Part shown: one piece after another, positions 1-6,236 of the stretch
Layout of the letters: each line of letters opens with the position of its first letter
How positions within the stretch are numbered: position 1 is the stretch's first letter
Assembly (NCBI GenBank): GCA_946534455.1
Contig: CAMNCR010000136.1
Coordinates: 1 to 10,758, forward strand
DNA: 10,758 bases
Direction of reading: 5' to 3'
Source of the DNA: an uncultured Clostridia bacterium
GTDB taxonomy: Bacteria; Bacillota; Clostridia; Christensenellales; Aristaeellaceae
Notes under the pieces: generated by a model
Told to the model about the DNA's origin: nothing
Seen by the model: the letters and a program-made list of their open reading frames with translations, nothing else
Database searches by the model: none
Program-made: the position numbers and the translations under genes

Positions 1-4
1 CTTT

Positions 5-79
5 GGAGCAGGCCCTGCGCTCCCTTTCGGTTGACTCGCTCGGGTCGCTTTTGACTTCGTCAAATGCCCCACTGGGGCA
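5..79. repeat. String of short hairpins, REP-like intergenic DNA
   Basis: This non-coding stretch is made of consecutive small inverted repeats: GGAGC (5-9) with GCTCC (19-23), TTTGAC (50-55) with GTCAAA (59-64) around a TTC loop, and TGCCCC (65-70) with GGGGCA (74-79) around a 3-nt loop. A weaker one, GACTC/GGGTC, lies between the first two. Such arrays resemble dispersed palindromic elements found between genes in gut Clostridia, but only one copy is in the window, so the repeat status is inferred. The 60-codon open frame across it has no visible ribosome site and looks fortuitous. Confidence 0.35.
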
Positions 80-107
80 ACGCTTCCCTCACTCCCCAGA
101 TTCAATA

Positions 108-136
108 ACCGCCTGCAGATGCAGGCGGTATTTTTA
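108..136. terminator. Intrinsic terminator, probably bidirectional
   Basis: ACCGCCTG (108-115) pairs perfectly with CAGGCGGT (122-129). On the plus strand the stem is followed by ATTTTTA, a good U-tract for a gene entering from the left. On the minus strand it begins 13 nt after the stop of the YhhN-family gene, but the tail (TTATTG) is poor in U. It probably ends the minus-strand operon and a converging transcript from outside the window. Confidence 0.7.
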
Positions 137-142
137 TGGCTA

Positions 143-778
143 TCAGATCAGCCAGGAGCTGGCAAAGAGGAGCTGGGCGAGGTAGTAGGTGATCATGATG
201 ATCCAGGAGAGAACCTTTGGAGCGGGGAACAGAAGCCGGTAGCAGAGGATGCTGTCGCTGAGGAAGAGCAGGGCACCGGCGATGGAGATCAGGATGCCGG
301 AGAGGGAATAAGCGGCTACGCCGCCCGCCACACAGACGGCGCACAGGGCGCAGAGCATAACCGCATAGAGAATCAGAAGGGGGAGCTGCTTTCCGGCCTG
401 CTTCCGCCAGCGATACAGCAGGAAGAGGCTTCCGGCCAGCAGCAGGACGAAGCAGATGACATGGGTCGCCGTGAAGGGGAATCGCTGCATGAAGCATGCG
501 AAGTAAAAGATGTGACCCGCTATGAAGAAGCCTGCTCCGGCTGGAAAATTGAACTCAAGCACGCCATCCGCCACCATATGCAGCAGGAGAGCCGCTACGC
601 AGAGCCAGGCCATCGGATCGAGACGGATGGCCGCGGTGAGCGCGATAATCAGGGCGCAGGCGGTGCCCAGACATTTATAGATCGTGGCCATGACCGGGCG
701 CAGCGATTTCTTATAATGCATGAACAGGGGGAGACAGGTTCCCAGACACAGGGCCGCGGCCAGCAGACTCAGCAGCAT
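143..778 (-). CDS. YhhN-family integral membrane protein (lysoplasmalogenase-like)
   Basis: The protein has 211 residues and is almost entirely hydrophobic, with about eight predicted membrane spans, the size and topology of the YhhN/TMEM86 family. Known members hydrolyse the vinyl-ether bond of lysoplasmalogens. Family-like features are the polar segment HMVADGVLEF with Asp71, GHIFYFACF near 88-96, FLSDSIL with Asp175, and the C-terminal TYYLAQLLF. The two aspartates within membrane spans match the acidic residues conserved in the family. The start is supported by AAGGAGG eight bases upstream. It is the last gene of the minus-strand operon, 29 bp after the CHAP-like gene. Many anaerobic Clostridia make plasmalogens, so a role in ether-lipid turnover is plausible. 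The family call rests on remembered motifs, and the substrate is inferred. Confidence 0.7.
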   Translation of the reverse strand: MLLSLLAAALCLGTCLPLFMHYKKSLRPVMATIYKCLGTACALIIALTAAIRLDPMAWLCVAALLLHMVADGVLEFNFPAGAGFFIAGHIFYFACFMQRFPFTATHVICFVLLLAGSLFLLYRWRKQAGKQLPLLILYAVMLCALCAVCVAGGVAAYSLSGILISIAGALLFLSDSILCYRLLFPAPKVLSWIIMITYYLAQLLFASSWLI

Positions 779-807
779 GGACAGAACCTCCTTCCGAATG
801 GCGCCGA

Positions 808-1587
808 TTATTCGTTCGGATTCCAGGGCATGAGGAACATATTGATATACAGGGTCTTATTATTATAGGTATACTGATAGGAGAAAATGCTGCTTTCCTG
901 CCGGGTGCGCTCCTCCTCGGGAACAAGGGTGATATTATTCTTTTTTTCCGCGCTCATGTCATAATCCCGGACGAACATGCGGATTGTATGGGTCGCTTTT
1001 TTATGCCCGTCCTCGTAGCCGGGGGAGGAAACATTGCCTTCGATGGTCGTGATGCGATAGCGGGTATCGGACAGCTTCTCGACATCATACACCAGGCCGA
1101 CATGATAGAGGCCTGAGATACCGTATTTGGACATCTGATTTCCGAACACGGCGATGAAGCCCTTCTGCGGGATCATGGTCGTCCGGTACATCTTCTGATA
1201 GCCGGTGACCAGCTTGCCGACGCCGGCTTCCTTCACATGAACCACGCCGGGAACCTCGCCGGCCTTGATATCATTTTTTTTCTGCATGGGGACATCGTGC
1301 TGCAGCATGCACCAGGTGATAAACCCGCCGCACCAGCCATAGCCCGTGTGGGATCCGTTCCAGTCGGTATATTTATTGCGCTTTTTCAGCTCCAGGCCGT
1401 CGCCGGCGATCAGCTCCTCATAGGCCTGATCGAGCACCTGCTGAATCTGTTCAGGGACCTCCTGAATGACCTCGGTCTGGATTTCCAGGGGGGCCGGGGT
1501 CGGGGTGGACTTGGATTTGGCCGCCTGCGCGGGGAGGACGGAGAGAAGCAGCAGGAGGGTGAGCAGGAGAGCGGTCAGACGTTTCAT
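808..1587 (-). CDS. Secreted CHAP-like cysteine amidase/peptidase
   Basis: The 259-residue protein begins with a classic signal peptide: MKR, a leucine-rich core, and probable cleavage after the AQA near residue 22. A short Thr/Pro linker (28-34) follows. The catalytic domain covers about 50-210: GYGWCGGFITWC with the presumed nucleophile Cys86, YHVGLVYDVE with His162, and TTIEGN with Glu183. This Cys-His-Glu/Asn order is that of CHAP/NlpC-P60-type hydrolases, which cut peptidoglycan amide bonds outside the membrane. No binding repeats (SH3, LysM) are seen. The last 50 residues are not recognisable. The gene lies 45 bp after the PBP gene and 29 bp before the YhhN-family gene, so it likely acts with the SEDS-PBP pair in wall remodelling. 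The ATG has a GAAGGA site about ten bases upstream. Fold assignment is good; the exact bond cleaved is unknown. Confidence 0.72.
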   Translation of the reverse strand: MKRLTALLLTLLLLLSVLPAQAAKSKSTPTPAPLEIQTEVIQEVPEQIQQVLDQAYEELIAGDGLELKKRNKYTDWNGSHTGYGWCGGFITWCMLQHDVPMQKKNDIKAGEVPGVVHVKEAGVGKLVTGYQKMYRTTMIPQKGFIAVFGNQMSKYGISGLYHVGLVYDVEKLSDTRYRITTIEGNVSSPGYEDGHKKATHTIRMFVRDYDMSAEKKNNITLVPEEERTRQESSIFSYQYTYNNKTLYINMFLMPWNPNE

Positions 1588-1613
1588 GGTTTCGTGTTCC
1601 TTCTTTCTTCATG

Positions 1614-1632
1614 CGCGGGCAGCCTGCCCGCG
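1614..1632. other. Hairpin between the PBP and CHAP genes
   Basis: CGCGGGCA (1614-1621) pairs perfectly with TGCCCGCG (1625-1632) around a 3-nt loop, directly after the TAA stop of the PBP gene. Neither strand has a U-tract after it, so it is not a standard terminator. It may protect the upstream mRNA end or lower expression of the next two genes. Confidence 0.45.
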
Positions 1633-3078
1633 TTATTGGACCCTTTCGGGATAATTCTTCATATAGGTAAAAATATCCTTCGCGATCAGGGCGGAAGTTG
1701 TTCCGCCGGTTTCTCCTTCCGCGATGTTTTCAGTCAGCACGCAGAGGGCAAAGGGCAGATCCGGCTGGGCATTGAAGCCGACGAACCAGCCATAATTCAC
1801 CTTCCGGCCCTGAACCGTCGACTCGGCTGTCCCGGTTTTTCCCCGGATGTCCAGGGTCGTGACCGAGGCGCGGGAGCCGCTGCCTCCGCCCTGGACGACG
1901 TCCTTCATCATGGACTGCAGCGCGGCGGCGGTCTCCCGGGTGCATACGCTGCCCACCGTGGAGGAGGACCAGGGAAGCACCGCCACGCCGGAAACGGACC
2001 GGACGCTCCTGAGCAGCCGCGGCTCGGGCATGACACCCTGATTGGCCACCGCGGCCGCCATCAGGCAGAGGTGCATGGGGGTGGCGGCGATGGCCGACTG
2101 CCCATATCCGGAGGCGGCCAGCGCCTCCTGCGTCTGCGCTCCGGAAGGATAGACGGAGTTTGCGACCACCAGATCCCGGAAAAGGAAGTTGTCTCCGAAG
2201 GCGAATTGCCGGGCTTCTCTGCGAAGCGCGTCCGGGCCGAGCTCCAGCGCGGCCGCGGCATAGACACAGTTGCAGGAATGGAGAAAGGCCTGCCGGAGGG
2301 TGAGCTTTCCGTGCACGGCGTTCTGAAAGTCATGGACGGAGAAGGTATCGGACAGATCGAGATGGCCTTCGCAGGTAAACTGCCGGTTGACCGCGTCCGG
2401 ATCCCTTTCCAGGAGGGCGGCGGTGGTGACGATTTTGAAGGTGCTGCCCGGAGGATAAAGCGCCTGGGTGGCGCGGTTCCAGTAGGGCTGATCGAGGGTG
2501 GCGATGAGGCTTTCCGTGGCCTGATCCGGATCAAAATTGGGCAGGGAGAGGAGCGCCAGAACCTCCCCGGTGCGGTAGTTGATCACCACCGCCGCTCCGC
2601 TGTGGCCCTCGGTTTCCCGGTGGCCGGAAAAGGCGCGCTGGATGGCGGTGCAAAGCTCCGCGTCGATGGTCAGGGTCAGGGTGTTTCCGACGCGGTCCGT
2701 TTTTCGGATCAGACGATAGACCGAATCCAGCAGGGAGGACTGATATCCGTAGAGATACCCGGACTGGAAGGATTCCACCGCGTTGGCGATTCGGCCCTGG
2801 CGGTCTCCCAGCAGATGCACGAGGGCGGCCCGGTCTGCGGAGGTATCCCGGTACTCCCGCCGTCCCTCCTTCGTGGTGGCGAGAAGGATGCCGTTGCGGT
2901 CCAGAATATCGCCGGCCGTGACGGCCTTCTTCTGGGCCGTGAGGCGGGTATTGGTGGCGCGGGAAAACCAGCGCGTGCTGTAATGGGCCAGATTCCAGCC
3001 GCCCCAGACGGCCAGCCCGACCAGGGCGAGGGACAGCAGCAGAGCGACGATCTTATACCGGTAGCGCTGCTGTTTCAT
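1633..3078 (-). CDS. Class B penicillin-binding protein (PbpA/FtsI-like transpeptidase)
   Basis: This D,D-transpeptidase cross-links peptidoglycan outside the membrane. With the ATG at 3078 it has 481 residues: a short basic N-terminus, one membrane anchor (about 9-26), a small pedestal with GDILDRNGILLATT (about 56-69), then the transpeptidase domain. All three active-site motifs are present: STFK with nucleophile Ser212 and Lys215, SCN at 268-270, and KTGT at 414-417. The lack of a glycosyltransferase domain makes it class B, and its size resembles actinobacterial PbpA rather than the larger PBP2. The frame also has a TTG six bases earlier, but AAAGGAGG sits seven bases before the ATG and almost touches the TTG, so the ATG is chosen. 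It lies 15 bp after the SEDS gene, its likely cognate polymerase partner. Whether the pair serves elongation, division or sporulation cannot be told from sequence. Confidence 0.93.
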   Translation of the reverse strand: MKQQRYRYKIVALLLSLALVGLAVWGGWNLAHYSTRWFSRATNTRLTAQKKAVTAGDILDRNGILLATTKEGRREYRDTSADRAALVHLLGDRQGRIANAVESFQSGYLYGYQSSLLDSVYRLIRKTDRVGNTLTLTIDAELCTAIQRAFSGHRETEGHSGAAVVINYRTGEVLALLSLPNFDPDQATESLIATLDQPYWNRATQALYPPGSTFKIVTTAALLERDPDAVNRQFTCEGHLDLSDTFSVHDFQNAVHGKLTLRQAFLHSCNCVYAAAALELGPDALRREARQFAFGDNFLFRDLVVANSVYPSGAQTQEALAASGYGQSAIAATPMHLCLMAAAVANQGVMPEPRLLRSVRSVSGVAVLPWSSSTVGSVCTRETAAALQSMMKDVVQGGGSGSRASVTTLDIRGKTGTAESTVQGRKVNYGWFVGFNAQPDLPFALCVLTENIAEGETGGTTSALIAKDIFTYMKNYPERVQ

Positions 3079-3093
3079 GGGCAAGCCTCCTTT

Positions 3094-4323
3094 CTACGGG
3101 TGCAGCATGGCCAGATGAAGGTCCTCCTGCAGGTGGTCCTCATTCAGGCTTCCGACGCCCTGAATGAGGCCGACGAGGCACATGCTGGCGACCAGCGAGG
3201 TGCCGCCATAGCTGACAAAGGGAAGCGTGACCCCGGTCAGCGGAATGATTTTGAGCACGCCGCCGATGATGAGCAGCGTCTGCAGGCCCAGGAGCAGGGT
3301 CGCGCCCATGGCCAGGAGGCCCTGGAAGCCGGTCCGCGCGGAGGCGGCGATCATGGCGCCGCGGCAGATCAGCGCGGCGAACATCAGCAGCACACAGCCG
3401 CCGAAAAACATGCCAAACTGCTCACAGATGACCGCAAAGATGAAGTCCGAGGTATGGATGGGGATGGAGGTTGGGGAGCCCAGCCCCAGTCCCACGCCGA
3501 AAATGCCCCCGCTGGCAATGGCTGTCAGACTCTGCACCAGCTGATATCCCGCTCCGAGCTCATCCTGCCAGGGATCCTGCCAGATGGCCACCCGCTGGCG
3601 GACGTGGGCGAAATGCCGGTAGCCCCACCAGGCGCCGCCCGCGCCGCAGGCCAGGCCGGCCAGGGTGACGGGCAGATTGCCGGAGGCAATCCAGAAAAGC
3701 AGAAGCGAGGTGAGGAAATACAGCAGCGCGGTGCCGAGGTCCCGCTGAAGCATCAGGAGCGCCAGGCAGGCGACGACGATCCCCAGCAGAGGGAGAAGGC
3801 TGCGCCGGCTCAGGAAATGCGCCAGGATCAGGATCAGGGCGACCTTGACCATTTCACTGGGCTGAAGGGAGAGGGAGCCCAGGAAGATCCAGTTCTTCGC
3901 GCCGTTGATCTCCCGGCCGACGAGCGGCGGAAGCGCCAGCAGCGCCAGGGACAGCGGCACCAGAAGCCAGATCAGACGGCTCCAGGAGGAAACGACCCGA
4001 ACGAGATAGATGCAGAAGACCATGGCCAGCAGCCCCAGACCATAGGTCAGGGCATGCTGGATGGCGTTGGCCGGATTGGTGGAATAAAGAATCAGGACGC
4101 CCAGCGCGCACAGAAAATTGGTCAGGGAGAGAAGCAGCTGGTCAATCGGGAAGAGCCGGGGGAGCACATAGGCCCCGATCAGGATGACGGCGGGAACCGC
4201 GACGGCCAGGCTGTATCCGATGACGTTGCCGTCCCGGAGGGCCAGCAGCGCAAAGGTGAGAAAATAGAACAGGGCTACGATGCTGGTGAGCCTGCGGCGG
4301 GGATTTTTCTTTCCTCTGCTCAT
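3094..4323 (-). CDS. SEDS peptidoglycan glycosyltransferase, FtsW/RodA/SpoVE family
   Basis: The protein has 409 residues and about ten membrane spans. SEDS proteins polymerise lipid II into glycan strands together with a class B PBP. Family motifs in order: GAKNWI...QPSEMVK (141-160), LQRDLGTALL (192-201), GYQLVQSLTAIASGG (259-273), HTSDFIFAV with Asp293 at the position of the catalytic aspartate known from RodA, and PFVSYGGTSL (368-377). The start codon overlaps the stop of the FHA gene by four bases (ATGA), which suggests translational coupling, and the PBP follows after 15 bp. The gene order FHA-SEDS-PBP recalls the actinobacterial FHA-rodA-pbpA cluster and similar clusters annotated in Clostridia. 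The family is certain; FtsW, RodA or SpoVE identity is not, so no symbol is given. Confidence 0.93.
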   Translation of the reverse strand: MSRGKKNPRRRLTSIVALFYFLTFALLALRDGNVIGYSLAVAVPAVILIGAYVLPRLFPIDQLLLSLTNFLCALGVLILYSTNPANAIQHALTYGLGLLAMVFCIYLVRVVSSWSRLIWLLVPLSLALLALPPLVGREINGAKNWIFLGSLSLQPSEMVKVALILILAHFLSRRSLLPLLGIVVACLALLMLQRDLGTALLYFLTSLLLFWIASGNLPVTLAGLACGAGGAWWGYRHFAHVRQRVAIWQDPWQDELGAGYQLVQSLTAIASGGIFGVGLGLGSPTSIPIHTSDFIFAVICEQFGMFFGGCVLLMFAALICRGAMIAASARTGFQGLLAMGATLLLGLQTLLIIGGVLKIIPLTGVTLPFVSYGGTSLVASMCLVGLIQGVGSLNEDHLQEDLHLAMLHP

Positions 4324-5135
4324 TCGCTCCAGTCCTCCTTCCAGCGCTGCGAGCGCCTTCTGCGGGGCGGCCTGCCAGGAGAGGCGGGCGCGGGGGCGGA
4401 AGGCGCGTCACTTTCAGGCGGCGTGTCGGAGGGAAGGTCTGGCGCGGCCGACGGCTCCGCCGGAGCTGCGGGCTGCGGTGCCGCAGGGGCGGAGTCCGGA
4501 ACGAAGGGCTCCACAGGCCCGGAGGCGGGATCGAAGGCGGGGAAGGACACCGCGCCGGGATCCGGCGGCAGCGGCATGCCGAAGGACGGCTGAGCGGCAT
4601 CGGCGGACAGGGAACCGGCTGCCGGATCGGCGGGCAGGGATTCGGCGCTGAAGTCCAGCCCGGCAAACACGCGAAGGCGCAGAACCGCTTCCCCCACGCG
4701 CAGGCAGGAGCCATGGCACAGGGGCGCCCGGAGCGGATCGGACTGGCAGTTGACGGGCTGCTGATCGACCACGGCCTCGCAGCCGCTGCGGGGACGGAGC
4801 AGCAGGCCGATGCCATCCTGCCAGGAAAAATCCAGATGACGCCCCCGGACGCCGGGACAGGGAATCACCACGTCGCAGGCGCGGCGGGAGCCCAGCACGC
4901 CCTCCCTCGGCACGGGCAGCACCATGCCCGGGGCCAGCTCCCCGGAGCCGGCGAGAACGACCAGATCGCCGATATTGCCGGCATCCGGCAGGTGGCGCAG
5001 ACGGGAGCGGGTTTCGCGCCGGTCCGCCAGGAGCCAGCGAAAGGCCCGCAGAACGATCAGCAGGCCGCAGAGGGCAAAAACATAGCGCAGCGCCAGAGAA
5101 AGAATCTCATAAATCTCGGCGGAAACGCTGAACAT
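4320..5135 (-). CDS. Membrane-anchored FHA-domain protein with Pro/Ala-rich tail
   Basis: With the ATG at 5135 the protein has 271 residues: one membrane span (about 12-36), a basic stretch, an FHA-like beta-sandwich domain (about 55-158) on the cytoplasmic side, a long Pro/Ala/Ser-rich disordered region (about 165-255) and a basic end (PPRRRRSQRW). FHA domains bind phosphothreonine peptides and serve as adaptors for Ser/Thr kinase signalling. The core is LGSRRACDVV...VRGRHLDF (81-103), with Gly82, Arg84 and His100 conserved, but Arg97 stands where most FHA domains have the phosphate-contacting serine. The frame extends to a TTG at 5153, but only the ATG has a reasonable ribosome site (AAAGG, ten bases upstream). 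Its stop overlaps the SEDS gene start by four bases. It probably recruits or regulates the SEDS-PBP pair; no kinase gene is in the window. Confidence 0.75.
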   Translation of the reverse strand: MFSVSAEIYEILSLALRYVFALCGLLIVLRAFRWLLADRRETRSRLRHLPDAGNIGDLVVLAGSGELAPGMVLPVPREGVLGSRRACDVVIPCPGVRGRHLDFSWQDGIGLLLRPRSGCEAVVDQQPVNCQSDPLRAPLCHGSCLRVGEAVLRLRVFAGLDFSAESLPADPAAGSLSADAAQPSFGMPLPPDPGAVSFPAFDPASGPVEPFVPDSAPAAPQPAAPAEPSAAPDLPSDTPPESDAPSAPAPASPGRPPRRRRSQRWKEDWSE

Positions 5136-5158
5136 GCAACATCGACCTTTCAATCATA

Positions 5159-5182
5159 CGGAAGGAAGCAGCCTTCCTTCCG
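5159..5182. other. Perfect 10-bp hairpin upstream of the FHA gene
   Basis: CGGAAGGAAG (5159-5168) pairs with CTTCCTTCCG (5173-5182) around a 4-nt loop, in the 74-bp gap between the first operon gene and the FHA start. On the minus strand it is followed by TATGATTG, with no U-tract, so it is a poor terminator. It could be an mRNA-processing or stability element. Confidence 0.5.
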
Positions 5183-5209
5183 GAGCATACGGGAAACGGC
5201 GGCGGACGG

Positions 5210-5698
5210 TCAGCAGTCCGCTGGATTCAGCCAGGACTGCCAGCGGGCCGCGGGGTAATTATCCCGGAGGATGCGGGCGATGATTTTCCGCTCCCCGGGC
5301 GGGGTCTGCTCCTGAAAATGCAGATAGAGCGTGCGCAGGCCGGCAAAGGAGCCGCTTTTCATGCAATAGGCATGCAGGAGATCGTAATGGGCCGGGGTGA
5401 CGCGCAGCGAGTCAAACAGGACGCCCATGCATTCATCCGCCAGATCGGGCAGGTCGGCCATGCGGATCCGGCGGGAGGACCCATCCTCCGCCCGCAGAGT
5501 CATCGAGGGACCCAGGCGCTCATAGAGCTCATTGAACAGGGCATCCTCGACCTGGGCGGCCGTTTCCTCCAGGGAAAGGCGCCCCGGAAACCAGCCCTGC
5601 AGGATCGCGGCCACCCGGCGGCCGAAGCCGGGGTCGCTGACAAGCGATGTGCCCAGAACGGGCCGGAGCGCCATCTGAACCTGCAGCACGCTGATCAT
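5210..5698 (-). CDS. Uncharacterised 162-residue cytosolic protein, first gene of the operon
   Basis: I do not recognise this protein. It has no signal peptide and no membrane span, and is rich in amphipathic helical segments, for example LSLEETAAQVEDALFNELYE (41-60) and GERKIIARILRDNYPAARWQ (135-154). It has three cysteines (90, 112, 162) but no metal-binding pattern. The frame extends to an ATG at 5719, but the ATG at 5698 is preferred because GGAGG lies eight bases upstream of it. Coding is supported by the good ribosome site, the promoter about 55 bp upstream, and codon use like its neighbours. It lies 74 bp before the FHA gene and would be co-transcribed with the wall genes. Its place suggests a role in envelope growth or its regulation, but nothing in the sequence shows this. 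Confidence 0.7.
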   Translation of the reverse strand: MISVLQVQMALRPVLGTSLVSDPGFGRRVAAILQGWFPGRLSLEETAAQVEDALFNELYERLGPSMTLRAEDGSSRRIRMADLPDLADECMGVLFDSLRVTPAHYDLLHAYCMKSGSFAGLRTLYLHFQEQTPPGERKIIARILRDNYPAARWQSWLNPADC

Positions 5699-5759
5699 GC
5701 TCCATCCCTCCGATTCCATCCGATATCATCCTGCATCTGTCCCTGAATCCGCAGGAAAG

Positions 5760-5788
5760 ATTATATCAAAAAGAAGGAAACTTATCCA
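5760..5788 (-). promoter_or_regulatory. Vegetative promoter of the minus-strand cell-wall operon
   Basis: Read on the minus strand, a perfect TATAAT (5760-5765) is preceded by TGA (5766-5768), giving an extended -10. After a 17-bp spacer comes TGGATA (5783-5788), four of six matches to TTGACA. Transcription would begin near 5753, leaving a leader of about 55 nt before the start at 5698. A DnaA-box-like site covers the -35 hexamer. Confidence 0.75.
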
Positions 5789-5790
5789 CT
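5782..5790 (+). promoter_or_regulatory. DnaA-box-like site over the operon -35
   Basis: TTATCCACT matches the consensus TTATCCACA except in the last base. It covers the whole -35 hexamer of the leftward promoter and has the opposite orientation to the three boxes nearer dnaA. Confidence 0.5.
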
Positions 5791-5875
5791 GTCCTGTTTT
5801 GCCGCCGTGGTACGGTTTCCGGGGAGAGGACGATTTTTTCCGCCGGAGGAGGGGAAGAAAACAAAAAGAAGACAG

Positions 5876-5927
5876 AAATTAATCACATCTGAAATATTTG
5901 TCATAAAAATTAAATTTTTTTGAAATA
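5876..5927. other. A+T-rich tract, candidate DNA unwinding element
   Basis: Only 7 of 52 bases are G or C, in sharp contrast with the GC-rich surroundings. The tract lies 27 bp left of the first of three similarly oriented DnaA-box-like sites, the position expected for an unwinding element. Confidence 0.55.
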
Positions 5928-5954
5928 GGAGCGACGAAAATGGACGAGAAGAGC

Positions 5955-5963
5955 GGTGGAAAA
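5955..5963 (-). promoter_or_regulatory. Weak DnaA-box-like site
   Basis: On the minus strand this reads TTTTCCACC, two differences from TTATCCACA. It counts mainly because it lies 22 bp from the next box in the same orientation. Confidence 0.3.
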
Positions 5964-5976
5964 CTACATGTGGGGG

Positions 5977-5985
5977 TGTGGAAAA
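5977..5985 (-). promoter_or_regulatory. DnaA-box-like site
   Basis: On the minus strand this reads TTTTCCACA, one difference from the consensus and a variant known at Bacillota origins. It starts 23 bp before the perfect box. Confidence 0.55.
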
Positions 5986-5999
5986 GAGCGGCTACAAGC

Positions 6000-6008
6000 T
6001 GTGGATAA
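6000..6008 (-). promoter_or_regulatory. Perfect DnaA box
   Basis: On the minus strand this is TTATCCACA, an exact consensus match. It lies about 50 bp upstream of the dnaA -35 element, so DnaA bound here could also control its own gene. Confidence 0.75.
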
Positions 6009-6060
6009 CTTAGACTGACTGGTTCGCTGAATTTGCGGCAGGGAGCGGAAGGAGGCAGGC

Positions 6061-6089
6061 TTGAACTTTTGAAGGCTTTTTGCTATGAT
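6061..6089 (+). promoter_or_regulatory. Vegetative promoter of dnaA
   Basis: TTGAAC (6061-6066) and TATGAT (6084-6089) are separated by 17 bp, and each hexamer matches the consensus well. Transcription would start near 6096, giving a leader of about 140 nt. This supports the later ATG at 6237 as the dnaA start, because the upstream part of the open frame (from 6033) includes the promoter. Confidence 0.75.
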
Positions 6090-6137
6090 GGCTTAGCCAG
6101 TTCGGCAACTGGAAAAAGAATACATTTCAGTGATTCG

Positions 6138-6171
6138 GAGCTCACGATTCACGTTCATCGTGTGCTCTTTT
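6138..6171 (+). promoter_or_regulatory. Hairpin with T-tail in the dnaA leader (possible attenuator)
   Basis: GAGCTCACGAT (6138-6148) pairs with ATCGTGTGCTC (6157-6167): eleven positions with one T-T mismatch and an 8-nt loop. TTTT (6168-6171) follows at once. It lies inside the predicted dnaA leader, so it could end a fraction of transcripts early. The T-tail is short and the effect is inferred. Confidence 0.4.
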
Positions 6172-6195
6172 CAACGCCGGACAGAAACATCAAAA

Positions 6196-6220
6196 CCGGG
6201 CGCGCGGAAACGCGCTCCGG
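6196..6220 (+). other. GC-rich hairpin just before the dnaA ribosome site
   Basis: CCGGGCGCG (6196-6204) pairs with CGCGC and CCGG (6211-6215, 6217-6220), nine pairs with one bulged T and a 6-nt loop. It ends four bases before the GGAGG (6225-6229) of dnaA and might affect ribosome access. Confidence 0.4.
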
Positions 6221-6236
6221 CTTCGGAGGCTTTACC

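Larger units (their letters stand above)
5777..6010. other. Candidate chromosomal replication origin (oriC)
   Basis: The gap between the divergent operon and dnaA holds a perfect DnaA box, three near-matches and an A+T-rich tract (separate entries). Genes on both sides point away from it, as expected at an origin, and dnaA commonly lies beside oriC in Bacillota. A purine-rich run (5845-5878, two interruptions) precedes the A+T tract. I see no clear DnaA-trio repeat. The limits given are approximate, and function is inferred from layout. Confidence 0.65.

Noticed and set aside
119..868. 249-codon open frame on the plus strand
   Set aside because: It is antisense to the YhhN-family gene, which has a strong ribosome site and family motifs; the antisense product is only Glu/Gln/Gly-rich.
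1237..4593. 1118-codon open frame on the plus strand
   Set aside because: It is antisense to the CHAP, PBP, SEDS and FHA genes, all of which have clear motifs. The product is low-complexity, rich in Gly, Gln, Asp and Arg with no domain, as expected for the opposite strand of GC-rich genes.
6033..6236. 68-codon N-terminal extension of DnaA
   Set aside because: It spans the predicted dnaA promoter and leader hairpins, does not resemble DnaA, and the ATG at 6237 has a good ribosome site and starts domain I.
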